Translations under genes and position numbers: made by a program
DNA from: Streptomyces sp. A012304
Lineage (GTDB): Bacteria; Actinomycetota; Actinomycetes; Streptomycetales; Streptomycetaceae
Reading direction: 5' to 3'
Length of the DNA stretch: 64,000 nt
Assembly (NCBI RefSeq): GCF_026008495.1
Contig: NZ_BQUN01000103.1
Span: forward strand, 203,039-267,038
Shown here: in pieces, positions 17,898-26,420 of the stretch
Position numbering within the stretch: the first letter of the stretch is position 1
How the letters are laid out: each line of letters starts with the position of its first letter
Notes under the pieces: model-generated
Told to the model about the DNA's origin: nothing
Database searches by the model: none
The model's input: the letters and a program-made list of their open reading frames with translations, nothing else

Positions 17898-19670
17898 ATG
17901 AGCGCCACGTCGCTCGGTGCCGGGCCCCACCCGCCCCGGTGGGGGGCCGGCGCCGGCCGCATCGTCGCCGGGGCCGCCCTGCTCACGGCCGTGGCCCTGC
18001 TGCCCTGGCTGTCGCGGACCGACCCCGCGCTGACGGTCCTGCGGGCCCGCTCCGCCGACCAGGACCCCACCCCCGCCCAGCTCGCCGCCGTGCGCGAGCA
18101 ACTCGGGCTGGACGACGGGCCCCTCGCGCACCTCGCGCGGTGGCTGGGCGGTCTGCTGCGCGGGGACGCGGGCACCTCCTGGGTGTCGGGCGAACCCGTC
18201 CTGCCGCAGGTGACGTCCGCGTTCGCCGTCTCGCTCACCATGATGCTCGGCGCCCTGGCCGTCACGGTCGTGGTCGCCGCGCTGGTCTGCGCCCGCACCC
18301 TCCACCTCGGATCCCGGCGCCGGCTGCGGCGGGCCCGGGCGGGCACCGCCGCCGCCGTCCTCGCCGCACTGCCCAAGTTCCTGCTCGCCTCACTGCTCGC
18401 CACAGTGTGCGGGGTGTGGCTGGGCTGGTTGCCGTCCCAAGGCTGGGAAGGACCGTCGTCGATGGTGCTGCCCGCGCTCGCCCTCGGCTTGCCCTCGGGG
18501 GCGATGATCGGCGGCCTCCTCGACCAGTCGCTGCCCGGCGCCTTCCAGGAACCCTGGGCACGCACCTGGCACGCGTTCGGGTTCTCCCCCGGCCGCATCG
18601 CCCGCACCGCGCTGCGCCGCACCCTGCCCGCGGTGCTCCCCCAGCTGCTGCCGACCGTCGTGGCCCTGGTCGGCGGTGCCGTCGCCGTGGAGAAGATCTT
18701 CAACATCCCAGGCCTCGGACGGCTCGCCCTGGACGCCGCCATGGCGCAGGACCTGCCGCCGCTCCAGACGGTGACGCTCGTCCTCGTCCTGCTCGGCGTC
18801 ACCGCCGGGCTCCTCCTCCAGGCCCTGGGCCGCGCCCTCCTCGGCCCCGCCCTGCGCGACGGCGCCCTCACCGCCCCGCCCCCGTCCACCCTCCCCCGGC
18901 GGCGCTCCCTGCGCTGGATCGCCTCCTGCTGCGCCGCCGTCCTGCTCACGGCCGTCGTGGCGGGACTGCTGCGCGATCCGCTCCAGGTCGACACCGCCGC
19001 CCGGCTGCTGCCCCCGTCGGTCGCGCACCCGCTGGGCACCGACGCGCTGGGCCGCGATCTGCTGGCCCGGCTCGGCCACGGCGCCCTGCGCACCGCCGGT
19101 GTCGCCCTCCTGGTGACGGCGGTCAGCGCCGCCGCCGGACTGCTGCTGGGCATGGCCGGGCGGGTGAGCGCCGGTCTCACCGAAGTCGGGTCCACGCTCC
19201 CGGCCGTCCTCGCGGGGCTCCTCACCACCGCGGTCACCGGACCGTCCGTCTGGGGCGCCGCCTGTGCGGTGTGCCTCGTCGGCTGGACCCCCTACGCCGC
19301 CCAGACGGCAGCCCTGCTCGCCCAGGAACGGGCCAGCGGGCACATGCTCGCCTCGGTCTCCTTCGGCGCCGGCCCGTCCTACCTCCTGCGCCACCATCTG
19401 CTGCCCGCGGTCCTGCCCTCCCTGGTGCGCAACGCCCTGCTGCGGCTGCCCACCACCGTCCTGGTCCTGGCCTCCCTCGGCTTCCTCGGCCTCGGCGAGC
19501 AGCCACCCACCCCCGAGTGGGGCCGCCTGCTCTCGGAGAACCAGCCCTACGTCGAACTCGCCCCCTGGACCGTCCTCGGCCCCGCGTGCGCGCTCGTCCT
19601 GCTCTCCGTCCTCGCGGTGGTCGGCACCGCGACGGGACGCGGCGGCGGGGTCCCGCGCCGTAGACGATGA
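17898..19670 (+). CDS. Fused DppB-DppC type ABC transporter permease
   Basis: 590 residues, ATG 17898. The N-terminal half (1-310) is a DppB-type permease (RADQD...LAAVREQLGLDDGP, and the EAA-like loop ...AFGFSPGRIARTALRRTLPAVLPQL with GGAVAVEKIFNIPGLGRL). The C-terminal half (about 320-590) is DppC-type (HPLGTDALGRDLLARLGHGALRT, then the loop LASVSFGAGPSYLLRHHLLPAVLPS and LGFLGLGEQPPTPEWGRLL). These subunits are normally two separate proteins. No ATP-binding gene follows: the next feature is a parS site and a convergent gene, so ATPases must come from elsewhere or were lost. Confidence 0.9.
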   Translation: MSATSLGAGPHPPRWGAGAGRIVAGAALLTAVALLPWLSRTDPALTVLRARSADQDPTPAQLAAVREQLGLDDGPLAHLARWLGGLLRGDAGTSWVSGEPVLPQVTSAFAVSLTMMLGALAVTVVVAALVCARTLHLGSRRRLRRARAGTAAAVLAALPKFLLASLLATVCGVWLGWLPSQGWEGPSSMVLPALALGLPSGAMIGGLLDQSLPGAFQEPWARTWHAFGFSPGRIARTALRRTLPAVLPQLLPTVVALVGGAVAVEKIFNIPGLGRLALDAAMAQDLPPLQTVTLVLVLLGVTAGLLLQALGRALLGPALRDGALTAPPPSTLPRRRSLRWIASCCAAVLLTAVVAGLLRDPLQVDTAARLLPPSVAHPLGTDALGRDLLARLGHGALRTAGVALLVTAVSAAAGLLLGMAGRVSAGLTEVGSTLPAVLAGLLTTAVTGPSVWGAACAVCLVGWTPYAAQTAALLAQERASGHMLASVSFGAGPSYLLRHHLLPAVLPSLVRNALLRLPTTVLVLASLGFLGLGEQPPTPEWGRLLSENQPYVELAPWTVLGPACALVLLSVLAVVGTATGRGGGVPRRRR

Positions 19671-19823
19671 GGCGGCACAGCGCTCCACCACAGGTGACCT
19701 GACCGCACGGGACCCCACCGCCCCTGACCGCACGTGGCCCCACCCGACGTCGCTCCAGACGGCAGCGAAACGTCCCCCGCGGTCTCGCCGGCATCCGCCG
19801 AAGCCGGACGAGACAGCAGGGGA

Positions 19824-19839
19824 CGTTTCACGTGAAACA
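19824..19839. promoter_or_regulatory. parS site (ParB-binding, chromosome segregation)
   Basis: CGTTTCACGTGAAACA matches the parS consensus TGTTTCACGTGAAACA at 15 of 16 positions, including the whole 14-bp palindromic core. It sits between two convergent genes, about 20 kb to the right of gyrB. Confidence 0.93.
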
Positions 19840-19853
19840 GAGCCCGGTGGGAC

Positions 19854-20549
19854 TCAGCTGCGGTCCTCCTTGTTGGCCGCTTCCTCGTCGGCCTCCTTGG
19901 CCTCCGGGTCCAGGACCGCCGGGCCGGTGCCGTCGACCGAGGTCAGCCCGCCACCGGCGGGAACCTCCGTCGCGGCGGGCGGCTCGACCAGCCAGTCCGG
20001 GTTGGCCTGCTTGTCCCACCACTTCCAGGCCGCGTAGGCGCCCGCGCCGACGGCGCTCAGCATGGCCATGGACTTGGCGAGCTTGCCCGCCTTCGCCCGC
20101 CGCCGGTGCTTGCGCGTCAGCTTCTTGATCTCCTTGGCGGTCACCTGGCCGCGCAGCGCGGCGATCGCGGCTGCGCCCCGGGCGGCGGCCTGGTCCCTCA
20201 CGGGTAGCGCCGCGGCCATGGCGTGTTCGATCCTGGGCCGGGAGTAGTCGGCTGCCTGCCGGGCGGCCAGGCGCGTACGGACGGCCGCCTCATGTGCGGC
20301 CAGGTCGACCTTGGGCGGGACGTGTGCCCGGGCCTGCTCCAGTCGAGGAGCGACATGGGCGCCGTACTGGACGCGGGCCTGTCCGGCGGCCTGGGACACC
20401 TTGGGCGCGAGCCGTACGCGGGCCTCGTGCGCATAGAGCGCGGCCTTCTCCTTGGCCGTGTCGGCGTAGGGCGCCACCACTTCCGCGGCGTGCAGCACGC
20501 TGTCCTTCGCCGAACCGGTCGCGGCGCGCACGCTGTCGATGCGGGTCAC
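19854..20549 (-). CDS. DUF5324 family protein
   Basis: 231 residues from GTG 20549 with a strong AGGAGGAACCC upstream. The protein is Ala/Arg-rich and helical, with apolipoprotein-like amphipathic segments (AHEARVRLAPKVSQAAGQARVQYGAHVAP), a basic stretch KKLTRKHRRRAKAGK, one short hydrophobic segment (MAMLSAVGAGAYAAWKWW, about 160-178) and an acidic tail. This matches the Streptomyces DUF5324 family, function unknown; membrane association via the single helix is inferred. Divergent from the cyclophilin gene. Confidence 0.85.
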   Translation of the reverse strand: MTRIDSVRAATGSAKDSVLHAAEVVAPYADTAKEKAALYAHEARVRLAPKVSQAAGQARVQYGAHVAPRLEQARAHVPPKVDLAAHEAAVRTRLAARQAADYSRPRIEHAMAAALPVRDQAAARGAAAIAALRGQVTAKEIKKLTRKHRRRAKAGKLAKSMAMLSAVGAGAYAAWKWWDKQANPDWLVEPPAATEVPAGGGLTSVDGTGPAVLDPEAKEADEEAANKEDRS

Positions 20550-20866
20550 GGGTTCCTCCTCCTCGGTGGCGTACGGTATTTCGACTTTCCACCCTTTTAC
20601 GGATCATGCCTGCCGACGGCTGCCGGGGCATGCGCGGACGGGCATACGGGTGCCGAACGTCCCGAGTTGTCTTGATGGGATACAAGAGCGGATGAATACG
20701 GGGCAACGGGAGCTTGCCGTCGACAATGCCACGGATCGGCCCGGCCCGCTCCCGCCGGAGGACGACACGGGTGTATTTCTGTGGCATCCGAGGTGGCCGC
20801 CGGGCGACGTACGGCGCGGGTCGTGCGAGGATCAGGGGGTCACGGAAAGACAACGGAAGGCAGATC
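20550..20866. other. Divergent intergenic region, DUF5324 / cyclophilin
   Basis: 317 nt with promoters for both genes expected. No gene, RNA or clear palindrome could be supported. Confidence 0.4.
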
Positions 20867-21394
20867 GTGGCCGAGCAGCTGTACGCCACCCTGAAGACCA
20901 ACCACGGCGACATCGAGGTCCGGCTCTTCCCGGACCACGCCCCCAAGACGGTCAAGAACTTCGTCGACCTCGCCACCGGCGGGCGCGAGTGGGTCAACCC
21001 GGAGACGGGCGAGAAGACCACGGCGAAGCTCTACGACGGCACGGTCTTCCACCGGGTGATCAGCGGATTCATGATTCAGGGCGGTGACCCGCTGGGCAAC
21101 GGCACCGGCGGTCCCGGCTACCAGTTCGAGGACGAGTTCCACCCGGACCTGCGCTTCGACAAGCCCTACCTGCTGGCCATGGCCAACGCGGGTCCGGGCA
21201 CCAACGGCTCGCAGTTCTTCATCACGGTCTCCCCGACCGCCTGGCTGAACCGCAAGCACACCATCTTCGGCGAGGTCGTCGACCAGGCCGGCCAGAAGGT
21301 CGTCGACGCCATCGCGGGCACCCAGACCAACCCGCGTACCGACCGCCCGCTCAAGGACGTCGTCATCGAGTCGGTCGTCGTCGAGAAGCGCTAG
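20867..21394 (+). CDS. ppiA: Cyclophilin-type peptidyl-prolyl cis-trans isomerase
   Basis: 175 residues from GTG 20867 after GGAAGG. The cyclophilin fold is evident from FHRVISGFMIQGGDP (Arg, Phe, Gln of the active site), GPGTNGSQFFITV and WLNRKHTIFGEVV. No signal peptide, so it is a cytosolic foldase catalysing X-Pro isomerisation. The order cyclophilin - rhomboid - crgA is conserved in actinobacteria. The longer frame to 20714 carries no family sequence. Two hairpins follow the stop. Confidence 0.95.
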   Translation: MAEQLYATLKTNHGDIEVRLFPDHAPKTVKNFVDLATGGREWVNPETGEKTTAKLYDGTVFHRVISGFMIQGGDPLGNGTGGPGYQFEDEFHPDLRFDKPYLLAMANAGPGTNGSQFFITVSPTAWLNRKHTIFGEVVDQAGQKVVDAIAGTQTNPRTDRPLKDVVIESVVVEKR

Positions 21395-21430
21395 TACCGG
21401 CCGCACCGGCGCCGGTCATCCGGGACGCAC

Positions 21431-21484
21431 GGTTCCCCCAGGGGAACCAATTGCCCCGCTCGTCCGTAAGGATGAGCGGGGCAA
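21431..21484 (+). terminator. Two consecutive hairpins after the cyclophilin gene
   Basis: GGTTCCCC/GGGGAACC (21431-21448) and then TTGCCCCGCTC / GAGCGGGGCAA (21451-21461 with 21474-21484) are perfect inverted repeats. No T tract follows; probably a terminator or 3'-end stabiliser between ppiA and the rhomboid gene. Confidence 0.6.
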
Positions 21485-21515
21485 AGCCTTGCATACGACG
21501 ACGTTGGGGGACCCC

Positions 21516-22415
21516 ATGGACCAGGCGCCAGGCAGTCGACAGGACGACGCGCACAACGGCCTGCCCGCCTGCTACCGCCACGCCGACCGTGAGACCGGCG
21601 TGCGCTGCACCCGCTGCGAGCGCCCCATCTGCCCGGAGTGCATGGTCAGCGCCTCGGTCGGCTTCCAGTGCCCGGAGTGCGTCCGCAGCGGCTCCGGTAC
21701 CGGCCACGCCCCGTCGGCGTCCCGGCCCCGCACCCTCGCGGGCGGCACGCTCACGGACGACCCCCGGCTGCTCACCAAGATCCTCATCGGCCTCTGTCTG
21801 GCGGCGTACCTGGCCCAGATGTCGATGGGCGACAGCTTCACCGACCGCTTCGACCTGATCGGCCGCGCGATCATGCCGGCGCTGGGCTTCGGTGAGCTCC
21901 AGGGCGTGGCCGAGGGTCAGTGGTACCGCATGCTGACCTCGATGTTCCTGCACGGCAGCGTCATCCACATCCTCTCCAACATGCTCAGCCTCTGGTGGAT
22001 CGGCGGCCCCCTGGAGGCGGCCCTGGGACGCGTGCGCTTCCTCGCGCTGTACGTGGCCTCCGGGCTGGCCGGCAGCGCGCTGACGTATCTGATCGCCGAG
22101 CCCAACCAGCCCTCGCTCGGCGCCTCGGGCGCCATCTTCGGCCTCTTCGGTGCGATGGCCGTCCTGGTGCGCCGACAGCGCTACGACATGCGGCCGATCA
22201 TCGCCCTGCTGGTGATCAACCTGATCATCACCTTCGGCTGGAGCGGCATCGCCTGGCAGGCCCACGTGGGCGGCCTGGTCGCCGGTGTCCTGATCGGCTA
22301 CGGCATGGTCCACGCACCCCGCGACCGCCGCTCGCTGGTGCAGTTCGGCACCTGTGCGCTGGTGCTCGTGGCCGTCGTGGTGACGACCCTCCTGAGGACC
22401 GCCCAGCTCACCTGA
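21516..22415 (+). CDS. Rhomboid family intramembrane serine protease with N-terminal zinc-binding domain
   Basis: 299 residues from ATG 21516 (GGGGGA upstream). The N-terminal about 50 residues form a B-box-like zinc finger (CYRH...CTRC...CPEC...CPEC). Six membrane segments follow, with the catalytic serine in GASGAIFG (Ser204) and histidine in WQAHVGG (His250), so the dyad is intact. Rhomboids cleave helices inside the membrane; the substrate is unknown. It lies in the conserved ppiA - rhomboid - crgA neighbourhood and points towards the crgA stop across a DnaA-box-rich gap. Confidence 0.93.
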   Translation: MDQAPGSRQDDAHNGLPACYRHADRETGVRCTRCERPICPECMVSASVGFQCPECVRSGSGTGHAPSASRPRTLAGGTLTDDPRLLTKILIGLCLAAYLAQMSMGDSFTDRFDLIGRAIMPALGFGELQGVAEGQWYRMLTSMFLHGSVIHILSNMLSLWWIGGPLEAALGRVRFLALYVASGLAGSALTYLIAEPNQPSLGASGAIFGLFGAMAVLVRRQRYDMRPIIALLVINLIITFGWSGIAWQAHVGGLVAGVLIGYGMVHAPRDRRSLVQFGTCALVLVAVVVTTLLRTAQLT

Positions 22416-22422
22416 GCGCCCG

Positions 22423-22624
22423 TTGTCCACAGCGTGTACCCGATCCTGTGCACACTGTGCGGGAACAGCTGTGCCCCCTGTCACCGACCTGTGTTTCCGC
22501 AGGTCAGGCAGGGGGCGAACAGGTTTTCGACGCCCGGTGGTTCTGTCACACCGGCGTCAACACCCGGCAGGTTATCCACAGATGGTCGTTCTTTTTCCCC
22601 ACTGTGGAAAACGGCTGTGGATAA
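22423..22624. promoter_or_regulatory. Cluster of DnaA boxes in a convergent intergenic region
   Basis: TTGTCCACA (22423-22431), TTATCCACA (22572-22580), TGTGGAAAA (22603-22611, one mismatch in reverse) and TGTGGATAA (22616-22624, perfect reverse). The last three lie within 53 bp. The region lies between the 3' ends of two genes, so it does not control a promoter. DnaA binding is inferred from the 9-mers. Confidence 0.75.
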
Positions 22625-22671
22625 CTCAGTGGATAGCCCTGGGCAGAGCTGTGTTCACCGGGAGGTGGCCG

Positions 22672-22926
22672 CTACTTCCACTGGGTCGAGACGCCGAATC
22701 CGGCGGCGATGAAGCCGAAACCGACCACAATGTTCCAGTTGCCCAGCTTGTCGATGGGCAGTGATCCGTCGGTCACGTAGAACACGACGATCCAGGCCAG
22801 CCCGATGAGGAACATGGCCAGCATCACCGGCGCGACCCAGGCGCGGCTGTTCAGCTTGATCGCGGTCGCCTGCTTCGCCGACGGCGGCGTGTAGTCGGCC
22901 TTCTTGCGGATACGTGACTTCGGCAC
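22672..22926 (-). CDS. crgA: Cell division protein CrgA
   Basis: 84 residues from GTG 22926, chosen because CrgA proteins begin with (M)PKSRIRKKADYTPP; the longer frame is unrelated. Two transmembrane helices (WVAPVMLAMFLIGLAWIVVFYV and NIVVGFGFIAAGFGVSTQWK) flank the short loop with LGNWN. CrgA is a small actinobacterial membrane protein that restrains FtsZ-ring formation and coordinates septation in Streptomyces aerial hyphae. Divergent from the DUF881 gene, with 141 nt between. Confidence 0.96.
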   Translation of the reverse strand: MPKSRIRKKADYTPPSAKQATAIKLNSRAWVAPVMLAMFLIGLAWIVVFYVTDGSLPIDKLGNWNIVVGFGFIAAGFGVSTQWK

Positions 22927-23067
22927 GAGGGTCTCTCCTGTCGATGCGCTGCGTGGCCGCGCAGGGAACTGGGTCGGGCTCGGGGCAGCGTACAAGGGGA
23001 CACTGAGCGCTCCCCCGGGCGTCCGTTAGCGTAGTGCTTCTACGGCGCCGAAGGAGATAAGGGTACG

Positions 23068-23856
23068 TTGAGCAATTCTGCCGACTTCCCCGGGACGGGT
23101 TCAACGGGTTCCGCACCTCCGCCTCGACGTCGTCTCCGGCCGGTGCGGGTACTCACGGCGGGTGTCTTCGCCCTCGCGGGGCTCCTCTTCGTCACCAGCT
23201 TCAACACGGCCAAGGGCACCGACCTCCGTACGGACGCGTCCTTGCTGAAGCTGTCCGACCTGATCCATGAACGCAGCCGGAAGAACGGCGAGCTGGACGA
23301 GTCCAACGCGGCCCTGCGCGACCAGGTCGAGTCGCTGGCCCAGCCCGACGACGGCCGCACCACGGCCGAGGCCGAGAAACTCGCCGGGCTGGAGAAGGAC
23401 GCGGGCACCCAGGAAGTCAAGGGCCGGGCGATCACCGTCACGCTCAACGACGCCCCGCCCGACGCCACGGCCAAGCTCCCCGGCTACCCCGAGCCGCAGC
23501 CCGACTACCTGGTCATCCACCAGCAGGACCTCCAGGCCGTGGTGAACGCGCTCTGGCAGGGCGGCGCGAAGGGCATCAAGGTCATGGACCAGCGGCTGAT
23601 ATCCACCAGCGCCGTGCGCTGCGTGGGCAACACCCTGATCCTCCAGGGCCGCGTCTACTCCCCGCCGTACAAGATCCAGGCCGTGGGGGACCCGGAGAAG
23701 CTCCAGCAGGCCCTCGCCGACTCCCCGGCGATCCAGAACTACATGGTGTACGTCAACGTCTACGGGCTCGGCTGGAAAGTCACCGAGGACGGCACGGTGA
23801 CTCTGCCCGGCTACTCCGGCACAGTGGACCTGCACTACGCGAAGCCAGTGGAGTAG
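23068..23856 (+). CDS. DUF881 family membrane-anchored protein
   Basis: 262 residues from TTG 23068 with AAGGAG upstream. A basic N-terminus and one transmembrane helix (VLTAGVFALAGLLFVTSFNTA, about 28-48) lead into a coiled-coil stretch and the DUF881 domain, with the typical HQQDLQAVVNALWQGGAKGIKVMDQRLISTSAVRCVGNTLILQGRVYSPPYKIQAVGD in several parts. DUF881 proteins are extracytoplasmic and often sit near division genes; no activity is known. It precedes the sortase block by 26 nt. Confidence 0.9.
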   Translation: MSNSADFPGTGSTGSAPPPRRRLRPVRVLTAGVFALAGLLFVTSFNTAKGTDLRTDASLLKLSDLIHERSRKNGELDESNAALRDQVESLAQPDDGRTTAEAEKLAGLEKDAGTQEVKGRAITVTLNDAPPDATAKLPGYPEPQPDYLVIHQQDLQAVVNALWQGGAKGIKVMDQRLISTSAVRCVGNTLILQGRVYSPPYKIQAVGDPEKLQQALADSPAIQNYMVYVNVYGLGWKVTEDGTVTLPGYSGTVDLHYAKPVE

Positions 23857-23882
23857 AAGCCCGCGCCTTACGGGAGCCGCCG

Positions 23883-24560
23883 GTGCGTGTGATCGTCCGG
23901 ACCGTCAGCGAGCTGTGCGTCACCGTCGGCACCGTGATCGTCCTCTTCGTCGTCTACGTGCTCTTCTGGACCGGCGTGCAGGCCGATCACCTCATGGGTG
24001 ACCAGATCGACCTCCTCCAGGACCAGTGGGAGCGGCAGCCCGCGGTCACCGCCGGCGCCTCCGCGAGCCCCGCCCCTCCGGCGCCGTACCGCAGCGGGAA
24101 GCCCTTCGCGATCATGTACATCCCGCGGCTCGGTTTCACGTGGAACAAACCGGTGCTCGAAGGGACCGCCACCGGCACCCTGAAGAAGGGCCTCGGCCAC
24201 TACGCGGGCACCGCGCGGCTCGGGCAGACCGGCAACTTCTCGGTCGCCGGCCACCGCCGCACCCATGGCGACCCGTTCAAGGACTTCCCGAAGCTGCGGC
24301 GCGGGGACGCGGTGGTGCTCAACGACGGCACCACCTGGTTCACGTACCGCATCGACAAAGGCCCTTACAGAACAGTTCCCACCGACATCGAGGTGATCGA
24401 CCCTGTGCCACGTAAGTCGGGGTATACGCGTCCCGGACGCTATCTGACGCTGACCACGTGCGACCCCGAGTGGGGCCACAGTCACCGCCTGATCGTCTGG
24501 GCGCACCTGGACTCCACTCAGCCTGTGGACGCAGGCGAACCGGGGGCTCTACGCCGTTAG
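23883..24560 (+). CDS. Class E sortase (first of three)
   Basis: 225 residues from GTG 23883. An N-terminal signal anchor (ELCVTVGTVIVLFVVYVLFW) is followed by a sortase domain: GKPFAIMYIPRLGF, the histidine block VAGHRRTHGDPF, TLTTCDPEW with the nucleophile Cys193, and the arginine in HSHRLIVWAHL. All three catalytic elements are present. Sortases join secreted proteins to the cell wall; class E enzymes of actinomycetes use LAXTG-type signals. It is shorter than the two downstream sortases because it lacks their long cytoplasmic N-terminus. Confidence 0.93.
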   Translation: MRVIVRTVSELCVTVGTVIVLFVVYVLFWTGVQADHLMGDQIDLLQDQWERQPAVTAGASASPAPPAPYRSGKPFAIMYIPRLGFTWNKPVLEGTATGTLKKGLGHYAGTARLGQTGNFSVAGHRRTHGDPFKDFPKLRRGDAVVLNDGTTWFTYRIDKGPYRTVPTDIEVIDPVPRKSGYTRPGRYLTLTTCDPEWGHSHRLIVWAHLDSTQPVDAGEPGALRR

Positions 24561-24612
24561 TCTGGTGGCGTACGGCGAGAGTCTGGTGCCGTGGTGCGAC
24601 GGAAGGGACGGC

Positions 24613-24774
24613 ATGTACGGCTGGATCTGGCGGCATCTGCCGGGAAACGTGTGGCTGAAGACGCTGATCTCCCTCGTGCTGGTGCTGACTGTCGTCTATG
24701 TCCTGTTCCAGTACGTCTTTCCGTGGGCCGAACCGCTGCTTCCCTTCAACGATGTGACGGTGGACAACCAGTGA
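24613..24774 (+). CDS. Small membrane protein in the sortase cluster
   Basis: 53 residues from ATG 24613 (GGAAGGGA upstream): MYGWIWRHLPGNVWLKTL, then a helix LISLVLVLTVVYVLFQYVFPW and an acidic tail. The stop TGA overlaps the GTG start of trpG/pabA by 4 nt, implying translational coupling. Its conserved place between a sortase and trpG marks it as real despite its size; the function is unknown. Confidence 0.8.
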   Translation: MYGWIWRHLPGNVWLKTLISLVLVLTVVYVLFQYVFPWAEPLLPFNDVTVDNQ

Positions 24775-25409
24775 GCGCACGCATTCTCGTCGTCGACAAC
24801 TACGACAGCTTCGTCTTCAACCTGGTCCAGTACCTGTACCAGCTGGGCGCCGAGTGCGAGGTCCTGCGCAACGACGAGGTCTCCACGACCCATGCGCAGG
24901 ACGGTTTCGACGGCGTCCTGCTGTCGCCGGGCCCGGGCACCCCCGAGGAGGCGGGCGTCTGCGTCGACATGGTCCGCCACTGCGCGACGACCGGCGTGCC
25001 CGTCTTCGGTGTCTGCCTGGGCATGCAGTCGATGCAGGTGGCGTACGGCGGTGTGGTGGACCGCGCGCCGGAGCTGCTGCACGGCAAGACCTCGCTGGTC
25101 GAGCACGAGGGCAAGGGTGTCTTCGCCGGCCTGCCCTCCCCGTTCACCGCGACCCGCTACCACTCCCTGGCCGCCGAGCCGGGGACCGTCCCGTCCGAGC
25201 TGGTGGTCACCGCGCGGACGCGGGACGGCATCATCATGGGTCTGCGCCACCGTGAACTCCCGGTCGAGGGCGTGCAGTTCCACCCGGAGTCGGTGCTGAC
25301 CGAGCACGGGCACCGGATGCTGGCCAACTGGCTCGTGGAGTGCGGCTACCAGGACGCGGTCGCGAGGTCGGCGGGGCTCGCCCCGGTGGTGGGCAGGGCC
25401 ACGGCGTGA
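24771..25409 (+). CDS. trpG: Anthranilate/aminodeoxychorismate synthase glutaminase (component II)
   Basis: 212 residues from GTG 24771. Class I glutamine amidotransferase with LLSPGPGTPEEAG, the nucleophile Cys in GVCLGMQ and the His/Glu pair in VQFHPES, so it can supply ammonia from glutamine to a chorismate-using partner for tryptophan or p-aminobenzoate. The partner synthase is not in this window, so trpG and pabA roles cannot be separated. The location between crgA/sortase genes and pknB is conserved in actinobacteria. Overlaps both neighbours by 4 nt. Confidence 0.95.
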   Translation: MSARILVVDNYDSFVFNLVQYLYQLGAECEVLRNDEVSTTHAQDGFDGVLLSPGPGTPEEAGVCVDMVRHCATTGVPVFGVCLGMQSMQVAYGGVVDRAPELLHGKTSLVEHEGKGVFAGLPSPFTATRYHSLAAEPGTVPSELVVTARTRDGIIMGLRHRELPVEGVQFHPESVLTEHGHRMLANWLVECGYQDAVARSAGLAPVVGRATA

Positions 25410-26407
25410 CGGCACTGCGCCCCGAGCGCGAGGATCTCTACGGCGGTCCGCCGTACGACCCTCCCATCGACGAGGAGACGGTGGCGCTGCGGATCCCGCC
25501 GCCACCGGAGTCGGTGTTCGGCGGCGAGTCCATATCCGCCTCTGGCGCCGCTCCAGCCTCTCCGGCCTCCCCGAGCACACCCGGTGGCCGTGCGGCCCGC
25601 AGAAAGGCCGCCAAGCGCCGTCACGGGCGCCACGGCGGCGCCTCCGAGGTGACGGCACAGCCCGAGACAACGGCGCGGTCCGAGGAGCGGCCGCTGTCCC
25701 GGGTGGAGGCCCGACGGCAGGCGCGGGCCCGTAAGCCTGGCGCCGCGGTGGTCGCGAGCCGCGCGGTCGGCGAGATGTTCATCACCACGGGTGTGCTGAT
25801 GCTGCTGTTCGTCACCTACCAGTTGTGGTGGACGAACGTCCGGGCGCACGCGCAGGCGGACCAGGAGGCCAGCAGCCTCCAGGACGACTGGGCGAACGGC
25901 AAGCGCAACCCGGGCACCTTCTCGCCCGGCCAGGGCTTCGCCATCCTGCACATCCCCAAGCTGGACGTGGTCGTGCCGATCGCCGAGGGCATCAGCAACA
26001 AGCGGGTCCTCGACAAGGGCATGGTCGGCCACTACGGCGAGGGCAAGCTGAAGACGGCCATGCCCGACGCCAAGACCGGCAACTTCGGCCTCGCGGGGCA
26101 CCGCAACACGCACGGCGAACCGTTCCGCTACATCAACCGGCTCCAGCCCGGCGACGACATCGTCGTCGAGACGCAGGACGACTACTACGTCTACAAGATG
26201 GCGTCGATGCTGCCCGTGACCGCGCCGAGCAACATCAGTGTCCTCGACCCCGTGCCGCCGGACTCCGGGTTCACCGGGCCGGGCCGGTACATCACGCTGA
26301 CGACGTGCACGCCGGAGTTCACCAGCAAGTACCGGTTGATCGTCTGGGGCAAGATGGTCGAGGAACGGCCGCGCAGCAAGGGCAAGCCGGATGCGCTCGT
26401 CGAGTAG
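25406..26407 (+). CDS. Class E sortase, SrtE1-like
   Basis: 333 residues from GTG 25406, overlapping the trpG stop by 4 nt. A long proline- and Arg/Lys-rich cytoplasmic N-terminus (about 110 residues) precedes a membrane anchor (MFITTGVLMLLFVTYQLWW) and the sortase domain: FAILHIPKLDVVVPIAEG, LAGHRNTHGEPF, TLTTCTPEF with Cys301 and the Arg of KYRLIVWGKM. Position and layout match the Streptomyces SrtE1/SrtE2 pair, which anchors LAXTG proteins such as long chaplins needed for aerial growth. Confidence 0.92.
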   Translation: MTALRPEREDLYGGPPYDPPIDEETVALRIPPPPESVFGGESISASGAAPASPASPSTPGGRAARRKAAKRRHGRHGGASEVTAQPETTARSEERPLSRVEARRQARARKPGAAVVASRAVGEMFITTGVLMLLFVTYQLWWTNVRAHAQADQEASSLQDDWANGKRNPGTFSPGQGFAILHIPKLDVVVPIAEGISNKRVLDKGMVGHYGEGKLKTAMPDAKTGNFGLAGHRNTHGEPFRYINRLQPGDDIVVETQDDYYVYKMASMLPVTAPSNISVLDPVPPDSGFTGPGRYITLTTCTPEFTSKYRLIVWGKMVEERPRSKGKPDALVE

Positions 26408-26420
26408 GGGCAGATGAACC

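Noticed and set aside
22423..22624. Possible second replication origin
   Set aside because: Only three perfect DnaA boxes plus one mismatch and no dnaA/dnaN nearby; oriC is expected to the left of gyrB.
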